From the NCBI GenBank assembly GCA_008921705.1, contig VFFE01007785.1, positions 105,125 to 169,124 on the forward strand: a stretch of DNA of 64,000 nucleotides, given 5' to 3'. Of the stretch, positions 26,301-37,710 are shown one piece after another. Every line of letters begins with the position of its first letter. Position 1 is the stretch's first letter. Made by a program: the position numbers and the translations under genes. The notes under the pieces were generated by a model. The model worked only from the letters and a program-made list of their open reading frames with translations. It was not told where the DNA came from and did not search any database. The DNA is from Burhinus oedicnemus. Taxonomy: Eukaryota > Chordata > Aves > Charadriiformes > Burhinidae.

Positions 26301-29300
26301 TAACCCAGTAGCTCTTAAAATAAAGAGTTTAGAGCATGGGGAATAAACAGCACCACAAAATACTGGGATCCTGTCATGAGTGAGGTCAGATGTTGATTTA
26401 AACACCATAAGCTAATGGTGTCGTCTTTGATAGTTGTAAAATTGCTGGTGATAGTTCACTGACCCAAAGTAAATACTTCTATTTACTTGAAACCCTTTAA
26501 TGTTGCTTTAAATCACATGACAGTAAATGTCATTGTCCACTGGGGGGCTTTGGTTATATTGGCTTTGTTGTCTGGGTTGCAATTATAAGAAAATGTATAT
26601 CCTGGAGTAACTTCCAGCTTTGTGCTTGTTGCTATGTCTTTTCTCATGTTGCTCTGCATTTTAGAAGCTACTCTTATGTACCCTGTCTCCTTTAAAATCT
26701 TGTTCTGCAACTAATCTCTGTGTATTGCTGGTATTCTAATACAGCTGTATTGACCAGATAGTGAACCTGCATGTGCTGTGCTATAGTCTGTGAAGTTTGC
26801 CTGAATTACAATACTGTGAAATCACTTTGTGCATCTTGAGTAATATGAAACGTGATAAATGGCTCACAGGGAAGGGAAATTAACTTCTGGGAAGGACTCT
26901 GCAGACATTGAATTTATTATGGACCTTTATTAGATAGAGCTGTTCTTCTTCCTCCAAAAGGAGGATATTGTTTGAATTCCAAAGTGTTGTCCACTGGTCA
27001 CTTGACTAGCTTGGGTAGATGCTTTAAAATGGGTTTTCCTGAGTAAGTGGGTAGAGAAAGAATTGAGGAACAACAAAAGGTAAACATTTGTGTGTAGTAA
27101 CTCTGCCTTTATTCATTGTTTTCCTGGAATGTTTGCTGTGGTCATATAATATCAAGGATAGTGAAACTGTAACCCTGGGTTCTCTGTTAGTGCAGAGAAT
27201 AATTTATCTTTAAATAGTAGGAAACTTTTAATCATTTTGCATCTCCAAAAACTGGCCTAGCTCTGAAGGAGAACCAGCTTGTTTCGTTTTGCCTTTCTTT
27301 TTTTTCCCTTCACTGTAATCACAGGTTTGCTCCCTCACTGAAGGACAGAGCTCTGCAGCCAAAGTCAGCGTAGCCTATTCAGCAGATTGTGAACTGTTGA
27401 GCTAATATGCTTCTGTACATTCTGCTGCCTTCTCCTTGGCGAGAATGGGGAAGGTCTGGTTGAGTGGTGACTAGAACAGGACAGACAAATACCTTTTTTG
27501 TTTGCTCGCCAATGAAATGTTGCAGAGCTACTGCTGCCTCTGTGAAAGCAATAGTCTGGGGATGCTAAAGAGCGTGGGGGTTTTCCCCTCTTTTTCTTTG
27601 CTTTTTCAGTCATGTAGCTTGCAAGTCAGTCCCCAGTGGTTGTCAAATCTGAGTCAAGCTAGCTAAGCTACTACCCTGGGGACTGAGAAAGCTGTGCAAT
27701 GCTACTCTAGGGGACCATAAGGAGAAGAGGTGGGAAGGAAATCTAACATTTCTCCATGTTTTCCTGCTTTCTATGAGGAAAAAAGTTAACCATCTCTACT
27801 GTAATAGTATCTTTTACTACGAACTCTTTAACTTCATTGTGTCTGCCATTCAAGTTTACATTAAGCATATAAGTTGTTCATAGCATGACATCTAATTTTC
27901 AGGGGAAAAAACCCCAATGCATTTATACCGGTCCTTTGAGTCAGGCATCCCATTAAGTGGTGGGACTTAATTTTTCTTCCTGTAATGGGTAAAAATGTTC
28001 ACATTACATGTCTTTGCCCAAATTACAAGTAACAAAATTCTAGATTTCTCATACCAGAAAAATAAATTCTATTTTAAAGAGTTAATAAAACACCTGACAA
28101 CAGTTTCGCTACTTCCCAGTACAGTGCTACTAATCCAGCTGTGCCTGCATAAGCTTTGGTTTGCTTTTATTATTGGGAAGGTAACTTTCTTGAAAGTATG
28201 TGTGTTGAGCTTAAGTCTAACCTCAGCAGCTTCTTCCGAATTCTTATGGCATTCTTGTTTGACCAAGGGGCTGCTTAGGATGATGTATTTCATACACAGT
28301 ATAAAGGTGTTTTAAAACAAGTTTTATTCAAACTCCTTGTACAGTGATGCAGGAAACAATGACCGTGTAGTAATTCAGGAACTCTTGAAGACAGTAGCAC
28401 AGTCCCAACAACTTGAGACAAGTACTCAACGAGATTTTAAAGGTGAGTAAAAACAGTTAAAACCAGTCAAAGTACTTTTTTAAACCTGATTTTTCAGATT
28501 TCAGCTTTTTTGTTTATACCTGTATATTGCATGAGGGCACACCTTTCCCAAATCAAACAACCTCCCATTTTTCTTCCACTGTGGAAGTAACTTGAGTGGT
28601 TAAATACTCTGTATGAGGTTGTCTCTTATGTTGGTTTCTTAGGAGGACAGGGTGTAGTTGAATGACTGTGGTTGGGCAGAGGGAGCTGGCACTTCTGCTG
28701 TCTCTTTCCAAAGTCAACTATTGAAATGCACTGTAACTTAGTTTAATAATCTACAGTAGTAGTTGAGTTATGAGCTACTGAGGCTTATATTGAGTTGAGG
28801 GGCAAGATAACCATATTGTAGATGGTGCTGTGTAAGTTGGGCGTTAGCTGCTTATTTGTAGTGTTTTGGGGGATGAGCTATCTTAGGCAGAAAGTTTAGA
28901 AGCATTTTATCCATAGTGTGTGGAAGGACACTGGGTAGGAAAATGAAGAAGCCTTTTGCTGAGTTTTCCAATACACATGTTGCTACAACAGGTTTATTTT
29001 TCCTCCCCATAACTAAATTGAAAGCAAAATCAGAACTATGCTCATAACTAAATTGAAAGCAAAATCAGAACTATGTAACAATATTGAAGGAGAGGGGGAA
29101 TCGACAGAATAGAGCAGAAATTAGTTGAAAATAGTCATGGATTTTGTACTCTGTCTCATTTTCCTCACTGTTCTCAGCAAATACTGTATTTCAACTAAGC
29201 TGCTAGACACTGATTGGCTCTACCAGTTATTGCTGTACATATCCTTACACCTACAGTCATACCATGCACCTCAAAGTATCTGGTAAGCTGGCTGCTCTCC

Positions 29301-32300
29301 TTAGGCTGCATATATAACCAGAAGAGAAATGGGTGAAGAGTGGACTTACTCCTCCAGGCTGTTCTCACCGGACCATTCAGAGCACTGAAATGAGCCATCT
29401 AAGAGTTGTCTATGGCGGAACCTGCAGAAGGTAGTTGGTTAGGTTTGCAGCTTCATATTAGGTGTCTCCTGATTGTTCTGAAGCACTTTTGAAATAAGTT
29501 TTTCTTCTTTTTTTTTTTTTCTTTAAAAGATTATGGAAAGGTGCTACAGCTACAATAACAAGGCAGCTTTCTACTACTCCTTTTTAAGCTAAGACACTAG
29601 CTTTTAAATATAAAATGTATGAGGGGAATCTTCAAGAAATTTGTGCTTTTTGATATGTCCTTATGCCATAAATTCTTCTGCATTTCTTATTTAAAAATTC
29701 CTTTAAAATTACTGTACTAATCACAGAATTTTCAGAGTTGGAAGGGACCGCTAGAGATCATCTAGTCCAACTCCCCTGCTGACGCAGGAATGCCTAGAGC
29801 ACATTACTCAGGACTGCATCCAGGCGGGTCTTGAAAATCTCCAGAGAAGGGGACTCCACAACCTGCCTGGGCAGCCTGGTCCAGTGCTCTGGCACCCTCA
29901 CTGTGAAGAATTTTTTTTTCTTAGGTTTGAATGGAACTTCCTATGTTCCAACTTGTGCCTGTTGCCCCTTGTCCTGTCACTGGGAACCACTGAAAAGAGT
30001 CTGGCTTCATCCTCCTTCAACCCACCCTTTAGATACTTACAAGCAAGAATAAGGTCTCCCCTCAGTCTTCTCTTCTCCAGGCTAAAGAGTCCCAGCTCTC
30101 TCAGCCTTTCCTCATAAGGGAGGTGCTCCAATCCCCCCATCATCTTTGTTGCCCTACGCTGGACTCTCTCCAGTAGTTCCCTGTCCCACTTGAGCTGGGG
30201 AGCCCAGAACTGGACACAGTGTTCCAGTTGTGGCCTCACCAGTGCAGAGTGCCTTCCTGGCGACAAGGGCACATTGCTGGCTCATGGATAATTTACTGTC
30301 TACCAGGACCTCCGGATCCTTCTCCTCAGAACTGCTTTCCAGCAGGTCCACCCCTAGCCTATATTGATGCCTAGCATTCTTCCTCTCCAGGTGCAGGACC
30401 CTACACTTGCTCTTGTTGAACCTCATTAGGTTCTTCTCTGCCCAACACTCCAGCCTGTCAAAGTGAGTCAAAGCCCAGTTGTCAAAGCCTCATTATCAAA
30501 GTGAAAGCTTCTATGCCTATGTGGATTATTTCTTGGAACTGAAGCATTGCAGGCCGTGCCCTGAAGAAATTGACATTCCAGGACATGAATATAGGGTGTG
30601 AAAGAGCAGAAGATTATACAGTCAAAAAGGCATACAGGTTGTCTTAATCTTTATTTTCCTGCCTGTGGAACCATCCTGCCTCTTTCTACTTCTATCATTT
30701 ATTTTGGTATTATCACTTGTATGTCAAAGTACTCATTTTCTTAGAAAGATTTGATATTAATAAAAACCTCCACTATTTTTAATCTTTTTTCAGTGGTGCT
30801 GTTAACAGAAGTCGACAAACTGACTAAAGATGCTCAGCATGCTTTGCGAAGAACAATGGAGAAGTACATGGCGACCTGCAGGTTGATCCTGTGCTGCAAC
30901 TCCATGTCAAAAATTATAGGACCTATTCAAAGCAGATGCCTGGCTGTACGAGTGCCTGCTCCCAGCATTGAAGACGTATGTTGAAACAGATGCAAAACCA
31001 AGTTATTTAAAACTTCCTACTAGATAAATGTTTAAGTCCATAGCAAGACTTTACTTCCACAGAGTGATCTATTTTTTTTCTTTCTAATGGGTGACTTGTC
31101 AAGCATGTCTTATGAAAGACTGGTCTATCTCTGATCTGATGTTTCTAACAGGAGACACTGTAGGTGCTAAACTGCTTGCTAATGTTGTACTCTCTGCTTT
31201 CTGTTTCCCATCTAGATCTGCCATGTCTTGTCCAGTGTGTGTAAGAAAGAGGGCCTGACTCTTCCGCAGGAACTGGCTCAAAGGCTTGCAGAGAAATCTG
31301 GCAGGAATCTTCGGAAAGCACTGCTTATGTGTGAATCCTGCAGAGTACAACAGTAAGTCACTGCTAAAAATTAATGTAAATTACACTCGCAGACACATAA
31401 ATGAACTTACTTCTGAGGCCTTGTTAGAATAGGTGACAGTTTACTTTGATCTTAATTTTTTAAAAATATTATTATGTAGGTATCCTTTTACTGCTGATCA
31501 AGACATTCCTGAGATGGACTGGGAAGTTTATTTGAGAGAAACTGCAAATGCTATTGTTGGTCAACAGACACCACAAAGGTAGGTGAATACACTTACTTGC
31601 AGCTATGTTTTTGGTGTACTCTTGAACCTAAAAAAATAACTTAATATTTGAAAATGTGACATCTTTACTTTTAGTTATATATAATTTTCTGGCTTTTCTA
31701 TTGGAGGTGGTACTTTGCAGCCAGAGGAAGTGAGCTTTAAAATTACCAGAGGAGGCTGAATGAGCTTCAGGAACTAAAACTATTGCTGGTTTTCTGTGTT
31801 GAAGCTTTGTAATCAAAAGTGAGCATAAGCTTAATTGCATGTTGTGCTGTTGTCTTGTGTGTATGGGGCGTGTGTGGTTTTAAGCCTTCTGTTTCACCAT
31901 CTTTAGCATAATACACCTTTTGTAAAAGAATTGGAAATGAGAAATTAGGTTTTCTAAGCACATTAGGAGTTGCCCCCTTTATCCATCTCAGTGTCATATA
32001 CACAGCCTGATCCTTTTAGTCTGTTCCATGTAGTACATGAGATATCACTTAAATTCTTATATTTAATTTAAATGCTTGTAGCCTCTGACCTCTTGATATC
32101 AAAAGCTGAGAATTGATAACTGTGTCACTTTCTGCCACCTAATCATCTTACACCTGCTTGTAAACAATGAAGACAGAAAATCACCATAAACGAGTCTTGT
32201 GGCTCTAATCAGTTTTGTGATGTCTTTGCACTAAATTTAAGCGTGAATAATTTAGATATGAAGAGGAATTAAAGGGAGACAAGCCTTAGACAAATTCTAA

Positions 32301-35141
32301 TAGCCTTGTAGCTTCTAGATTAACTGAGATCATTGTAACTAGAGTCTATGTAACTTATCTTACTGTTTTGAATAAAAGGTGATGTGTAGCTTATGAATCA
32401 AAACTGGTTTATGCAATGCTTTCGGGTTTAAAGTAAAACAAAACCAGAAACAGAAAAAAAAAAACCACAAACCTTTGCTTGGGTTGACTTTTTTTTCCCT
32501 GCAGCATATTTCACTATTTGTGAAAACATGTTACTATGCTTTGGGGACATACTTCTGATATTTTGTGGTATCCTTCCAACAGGCTTTTAGAGGTCCGTGG
32601 ACGGCTTTATGAACTCCTAACACACTGCATTCCTCCTGAGATTATAATGAAGGTAATTCAGCTATCTAGCTCTTACTTAGAATCATTTAGGTTGGAAATG
32701 ACCTAATGTTAAGATCATCAGGTCCAACCGTTAACCTAGCACTACCAAGTCTGTCACTAAACCATGTTCCTCAGCACCACATCTGCATGTCTTAAATTCC
32801 TTCAGGGATGGTGACTCAGCCACTTCCCTGGATAGCCTGTTCCAATGGTTGACAACCTTTCAGTGAAGAAACTTCTCCTAACAGCCAATCTAAACATCCC
32901 TTGGCGCAACTTGAGGCCATTTCCTCTTGTTCTATTGCTTGTTACTTGGGAGAAGAGACCAACCCCCACCTCGCTGCAACCTCCTTTCAGGTAGTTGTAG
33001 AGAATGATAAGGTCTCCCCTCAGCCTCCTTTTCTCCAGACAATATACCACACATGTAAAATCAAAGGAAACTGAAGACATCGGTTTGTTTCATTAAGTTG
33101 CATAAAGTCTAGAGAAATCTGCTCTGTGGGTTTCAACATCATAGTTACTCTGAATCCCCAGTTCCTGGAGTAGTCACAAAGAAAACTGGATCACAACAGC
33201 TGTAGGAAATTACAAACTTCATGTGACTTGTATTTTGCCAAACAATAATTCAATTCAGTAGCAAGTGGAGAGCCAATTCGTATTCTTACCAGGAATAGAA
33301 ATGTGTTATAAATATTAATGCTGTGACAGTCTCAATTTGAGGTTTTTTTAAAAACATAGCAAATTATGCAAATATTGATGAAAAGCTGTCTCTTTTCCAA
33401 AGAGATGTGAGTGACCAAAAGATACTTTTCTCTTGTGTTTCTTTCTACTAGACTAAAATAGTCCAGGTTATTGCTCTGAAGCAGTAATTAAAGACCTTGT
33501 TCCTGCAAACACTGATAACATAGCATTCACTTCTCATGATCCTCAGTCGATACGCTAGACTGTTTAGTTAGGTTCATGCCTAAATATATTTAGGCATGAT
33601 GGTTTTGAGTTATGTAGACTTCGAAGGCAGGAAGATTCTGTTTTCTAATTCGGAAAATGGAAATGTCTGGTTTATTTTTGTTGCAGTCTTCCTTGTTCAC
33701 AGCTGTGTTGAACAGTTTACTAAAACTTGTTCTGTGATCATAGAACAGCAGCATCATAGTGGAGTGAAAACAAAGGAGGACATGCTTTGTCCCCCTGAAG
33801 ATTTCTCAGGCCAGTTTCTGTATTGAGGCATAGACACTTTTATGGGCTAATTCTGATATGGTTTGTTTTCTTTTGAAAGTTGTTTTTTTTTGTTGCTGTT
33901 GCAAGATCAGTATTTGCTGTGTCCTAGTGGAGAGGTTTGCTCAAGGATGCTAGACCAGCAACTGTCTTCAAAGACAGAAGTCATCTTGGGAGGAAAAAAA
34001 GCAAATGGGATGTGCATATTTTTATTTTAGGCAGGATGAAAGGATGCTGAAGAAAACTAGAGCAGAACAAAGATTAAAGCTAGTGTTTGCAGCTTACCCT
34101 AGGTAGACTTTGCCATCAGATGTAATTACAAGATAATAAACGCCTTTTGACACTAACTGATTTCTGCTTTCTGACAGTTTTGGTAGTTAGATGTTTTTTT
34201 TAACCTTCCTTTCTTATGGTAGGTTAGTGGATCTTGCATTGCCCTGTTTGAGGACTGTCGTCAGGCTAGAGGTGGATTTCTCTACCCAGTCCCTCTTCAT
34301 AAACTTGAAATGTTCTAGAGATACTTCTCAATTAATCCCGACCATTTTAATAGGGAAGGATTTACAATGATTTTATTGCTGTCTTGGATCCAAAATACTG
34401 CATTTTTGTTTTTGTAATGACTGAAGTATTGTCATAAAGTCTTGTGTGTGTCTACACATATGTACGTAAATATAAACAGATAAACTTTAAATAAGCCCTT
34501 TTCATGTTACGCATTAATGTTGTTTCTCTTTGTGCTCGATGCTGTCAACATAGGAAGTAAGTGATTTTAATACACTTGCTGTCTTGGTAAAAATTCTCCC
34601 CAGGGCCATGTGCCTGCAGGCAGTAGAGGTTACAGTATTTGGAGATTAGGTTAACTTATTTTCTTTATGAAGGCATAAGTAGTTCCAGTATGTGACTTTT
34701 CCCATCTAAGAACACTATAGGTAACATCTATTTTGACATGAGAAATTTATCTTGAAAGAAAGTTCTGAAGAGGTATGGTTCCATGAGTCTAGTTCTGTCA
34801 AATAGGTGATGTAATGATGTTTTAATGTCTTTTCTGTTGGATTCATAAGTGAACTATTGGTCATAGCTTGGCTATTTTCAGAGAACTTGGGTTATCCTCT
34901 TAAAAAATATGTAACTTTTCAAATACTCTCCTGTTTTTTCCTCTTTTAGGGCCTCCTGACAGAACTTCTAAATAATTGTGATGGACAACTGAAAGGAGAA
35001 GTTGCACAGATGGCGGCTTTCTATGAACACCGCCTACAACTAGGCAGCAAAGCCATTTATCATCTGGAAGCATTTGTAGCAAAGTTTATGGCAATTTACA
35101 AGAAGTTTATGGAGGATGGACTAGATGACATGATGTTCTAA
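23291..35141 (+). CDS. RFC3: replication factor C subunit 3 (38-kDa clamp-loader subunit), complete
   Basis: Nine exons: 23291-23377, 24544-24681, 25820-25887, 28345-28442, 30794-30975, 31216-31352, 31480-31578, 32583-32652 and 34950-35141. All introns have GT-AG ends. The exons total 1071 bp, i.e. 356 codons and a stop, the same length as human RFC3, and the protein is near-identical to it throughout. RFC3 is part of the nuclear RFC1-5 clamp loader and of the alternative loaders built on RAD17, CTF18 and ATAD5, which load PCNA or 9-1-1 on primer-template DNA. Visible motifs are Walker [10 protein letters not shown] (residues 42-50), a Walker B position reading LLTEVDK (133-139) in place of the usual DEAD-type box, and the SRC motif at 177-179. 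The yeast counterpart is Rfc5, whose nucleotide site is non-hydrolysing. The start is fixed by the [10 protein letters not shown] opening. Confidence 0.98.
24544..24681 (+). CDS. RFC3: RFC3 exon 2 (residues 30-75, Walker A)
   Basis: Carries the P-loop GPSGAGKKT at residues 42-50. The acceptor is TTCAG and the donor GTAAAA, a weaker donor than the others in this gene. Intron 2 (24682-25819) is AT-rich and shows no interspersed repeat. Confidence 0.97.
25820..25887 (+). CDS. RFC3: RFC3 exon 3 (residues 76-97 and two bases of 98)
   Basis: Encodes [20 protein letters not shown] and the start of the NPSDAGN stretch. The Ser-98 codon is split AG/T. Intron 3 (25888-28344, 2.5 kb) contains a small 15-bp tandem repeat at about 25937-25965 and no recognised interspersed repeat. 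Confidence 0.97.
25937..25965. repeat. 15-bp tandem repeat, two copies
   Basis: TATAGCAAGTGGT occurs twice, 15 bp apart, just inside RFC3 intron 3. Confidence 0.7.
28345..28442 (+). CDS. RFC3: RFC3 exon 4 (residues 98-130 and one base of 131)
   Basis: Encodes the [20 protein letters not shown] block of the AAA+ fold and ends after RDFK. Intron 4 (28443-30793) is one of the longest of the gene. It holds a 35-bp tandem duplication and a CR1 fragment, listed separately. Confidence 0.97.
29008..29075. repeat. 35-bp tandem duplication in RFC3 intron 4
   Basis: A 33-bp segment starting CATAACTAAATTG is repeated identically with a period of 35 bp (29008 and 29043). The perfect identity suggests a recent local duplication or an assembly artefact. 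Confidence 0.9.
29721..30480 (-). mobile_element. CR1 LINE, 5'-truncated 3' fragment
   Basis: The left edge reads TCACAGAATTTTCAGAG and GTTGGAAGGGACC, the avian CR1 3' end in reverse orientation. On the minus strand the interior translates, with frame breaks, to the CR1 reverse-transcriptase C-terminus, including [40 protein letters not shown] and [16 protein letters not shown]. It lies in RFC3 intron 4, antisense to the gene, and is not intact. Confidence 0.93.
30794..30975 (+). CDS. RFC3: RFC3 exon 5 (residues 131-191, Walker B and SRC motif)
   Basis: Holds [18 protein letters not shown] at the Walker B/sensor region and the SRC motif (177-179) that supplies the arginine finger to the neighbouring subunit. 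Just before SRC the sequence reads IIGPIQ, where human RFC3 has VIPPIR. Intron 5 is only 240 bp. Confidence 0.97.
31216..31352 (+). CDS. RFC3: RFC3 exon 6 (residues 192-236)
   Basis: Encodes the [14 protein letters not shown] helix region and the [12 protein letters not shown] stretch of the AAA+ lid. The Gln-237 codon is split CA/G. Intron 6 is the shortest, at 127 bp. Confidence 0.97.
31480..31578 (+). CDS. RFC3: RFC3 exon 7 (residues 237-269)
   Basis: Encodes [20 protein letters not shown] and [11 protein letters not shown], the start of the C-terminal collar domain. Intron 7 (31579-32582) shows no clear interspersed repeat. Confidence 0.97.
32583..32652 (+). CDS. RFC3: RFC3 exon 8 (residues 270-293)
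   Basis: Encodes [20 protein letters not shown] and IMK and ends in phase 0. Intron 8 (32653-34949) begins with a CR1 fragment only 28 bp past the exon. The rest of that intron is T-rich without further recognised repeats. Confidence 0.97.
32681..33048 (-). mobile_element. CR1 LINE 3' fragment in RFC3 intron 8
   Basis: It begins at the CR1 3' end (AATCATTTAGGTTGGAAATG) and extends through the conserved 3' coding region; the minus strand reads [19 protein letters not shown]. More diverged than the copy in intron 4. It is antisense to RFC3 and its 3' end sits 28 bp from exon 8. Confidence 0.88.
34950..35141 (+). CDS. RFC3: RFC3 exon 9 (residues 294-356 and stop)
   Basis: Encodes the collar-domain end, including [20 protein letters not shown] and the final [11 protein letters not shown], and stops at TAA 35139-35141. 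Human RFC3 ends GLEGMMF, so two residues differ near the C-terminus. Confidence 0.97.
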   Translation, partial: GLLTELLNNCDGQLKGEVAQMAAFYEHRLQLGSKAIYHLEAFVAKFMAIYKKFMEDGLDDMMF

Positions 35142-35935
35142 CTCTGGTGCCCAGAGTCATATACAGAATGTTGTGAATGTCCGTGCTTGATTGCATATGG
35201 GTCTAGTTCAAAGTTAAATAATTTATTTTGCTATTAATATAAACCACAGTGAACTAAAGAACAATGTTTGTTTCTAAACCAGAAACCAGATGAATTGTTT
35301 GACAGCCATAGGTCTATCTTTAGATCCATACAAAATACATTAGCCTTTCAGAAAGGTAACAGGTTGCCTTGGAAGATGCATAAGATTTGTAGTTGCTTTG
35401 CAGTGTCTGTAAGCTGACATCAAGAAGAGAGAACATGGATGGCTGCATGCTTGCTTTTTAACTGCTCATGAGCAAGGCTGTAAGCAAAAGCAGTTCTTTA
35501 CATGTTGTGGTAAGTTTTAGTCTGAGCATGTATGTTCTGCCTACTGGTTTATATATCTCGCTGTTTGGCTTCTTTTATTGTAGCCACACTGTTTTCTGTG
35601 GTGTGATGACATGGAATGTTTTCTGACTCTTGTTTATAAGCAGTTGCATTGAAATTGTGGATAAGCAATACTTTTGTGTTGCTTGTAAATCAGTTTGACA
35701 ACATGGAACAATTTGTTTAGAAGGAATATACATATGTAAAGCACGTCCACTTGCTGTCTGACCCTTTTGAGTTCACCTCAACATACACAATGCTGTTCAG
35801 GTAAAGATTGTTCCTTTACCCTTGGTTAAACCACAGTCAAAGTTTCAACTTTTAATGAATGTTGTTTCACCTCTTGAACTGATATGTGGCACTTCTAAAA
35901 TGGCAAAATAAATTGTAAAAATATGAACACCAAAT
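35142..35935 (+). other. RFC3: RFC3 3' untranslated region (inferred extent)
   Basis: The region between the stop codon and the first strong AATAAA. No repeat or second coding segment was seen. The end is inferred from the poly(A) signal at 35907-35912, followed by T/G-rich sequence from about 35948. Confidence 0.6.
35907..35912 (+). terminator. AATAAA polyadenylation signal of RFC3
   Basis: Canonical hexamer 766 bp after the stop codon, the first AATAAA in the 3' flank. Use of this site is inferred. Confidence 0.65.
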
Positions 35936-36988
35936 GAAATGCTGACTTAGTGTTTTAACTGTCTGTGATTACCTAGGTATGCTTTCATTCACTTTGGTGT
36001 AGACTGTCTTTCAGAAAGGTGGGATATATACCCCCTCCCATTGTAAGACTAAAGGGAGCCACTGAAATTAAAAAAAAAAAAACCACACAAAAAAAAAAAA
36101 GGAAAAAACCCAATCCCACAAAACAATAAAATAACCCACCCAATGCCACCTATGCCACTTTATGCTGCAAGCCTTTTACGTGTTATGCTGATGTCCTATG
36201 GTATCCTAAAATTGACTGAATTCATGCCCTTTGTTACTTCACTCTGCTAATTTAGGCTATTACCAGATAGTATTGAAATATAAAGTGAATGAAATACTGT
36301 TCCCCACCCTCCCCCTTTTTCTTTTTTCAGCAGGGGAAGATTTAGTACATGAGGATTTTTGTGTCGGAGCTAGTTATGTGTAATGGCAGGTTTTTGGAAG
36401 CTAGGGCCCTTCCTCTAGTAACTCATAGAAAGAGTCTCACTAGTTATTACTAACTGTCATCTCCTTTAAAATCTACAAAAGACAGCTTTAATCCTTAAAG
36501 AGGTAATGTCACTGCTGTTCTTGGGAACTTGACCATCCCGTGTGTGGTGTTAATGCACAGCTTGCTTTCACATTCATTCTCAGTAAGATGGTGCTGGCCT
36601 GCTTCTTGTTCAACTGGTCTCCTTAAAACTGAAGTCTAGAAGATGGATTTCTTTTTCTTCCTTCTGCTGTTGTTGCCCAAATCAACAGCAGTGGTAGCTT
36701 GTCAGAGTGTGAGTGTCTTGACTATCAGATACTGGAAAACCATTAAATTAGTCAGTGATAGAGAAATGAATACTTAAATCCATTACAAAGAAGAGCACCA
36801 GAATAGTAGAGGGGACATAATTACTGCATGTACAAATTGCTCTTTCAGGAGCCTGGTCTTGTCCACTCATTTTTAAAAGCTGAGCAAACTTGACCATTTG
36901 CCTACCAAGTATAGCGTGTGATGAAGCCAAAGGGTGAGTTTAAAAGATGATGAAACACTTGCCCCCTTTCCTAACCCTTCCCCAGCTC

Positions 36989-37019
<31 letters not shown>

Positions 37020-37540
37020 AACCCAAATGCAACAACCAAGCAAAAAAAATCCCAAAAACTAATGTGAGAGAGGAAAAATGTAAGTAGAGATTTGTGAAAT
37101 ACAGTTGAAATGCCCAGGACAGCATTGCTGTGCAGAGGCAGGAGCTGGACCGTAGGTTTGTCAGGTGGAGGAGGCAGAGGAGCGGCTTGCTGTTTCAGAA
37201 GTTCTCAGCAGCTTTGTCTAGGAGACTGATAAACCCAACAGAAACCTCTCTCTCTAGGTGTTCTTGCTGCCTCTTCTTGAAGTTGCATTTTTATCATGTT
37301 CTACCTGGGATGAATCAAGAGTAGTCAAGGGTAGAAAAATGGGATAATGACTAGGGATCACTGAGAGAAAATGGCTCTCACTGTTGCCAAAAGCCAGCAT
37401 TTCCCCCTGCTGATCTGACTCCTGCCTCTTTGTCTTCCCCTGTCACACACAAATTCAAACACATGGGCTCATTATCTCGTAAGTCTCTGCCCACTTCCTT
37501 CCTACAGTAATTTTTAAGGTAATTTTGTCTTAGTATCCAT
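35936..37540. other. intergenic stretch with homopolymer tracts
   Basis: Between RFC3 and a CR1 fragment. It contains an A-rich tract at about 36069-36107 and the C22A12 run listed separately. No exon was recognised. Confidence 0.5.
36988..37021. repeat. C22 run followed by A12
   Basis: Twenty-two C followed directly by twelve A. The complementary strand presents G22, which could form G-quadruplex structures. The length is prone to sequencing error. Confidence 0.9.
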
Positions 37541-37710
37541 AACAGGCTCCCCAGGGAAGTGGTCACGGCACCAAGCCTGTCGGAGTTCAAGGAGTATCTG
37601 GACGATGCTCTTAGTCGTATGATTTAGTTTTAGGCAGTCCTGTGAGGAGCAGGGAGTTGGACTCAATGATCCTTAGGGGTTCCTTCCAACTTGAAAGATT
37701 CTGTGATAAT
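37541..37710 (+). mobile_element. CR1 LINE 3' end, forward orientation
   Basis: Reads AACAGGCTCCCCAGGGAAGT, then TTGGACTCAATGATCCTTAG and ends near GATTCTGTGAT, the standard CR1 3' terminus. Only about 170 bp remain. Confidence 0.88.
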
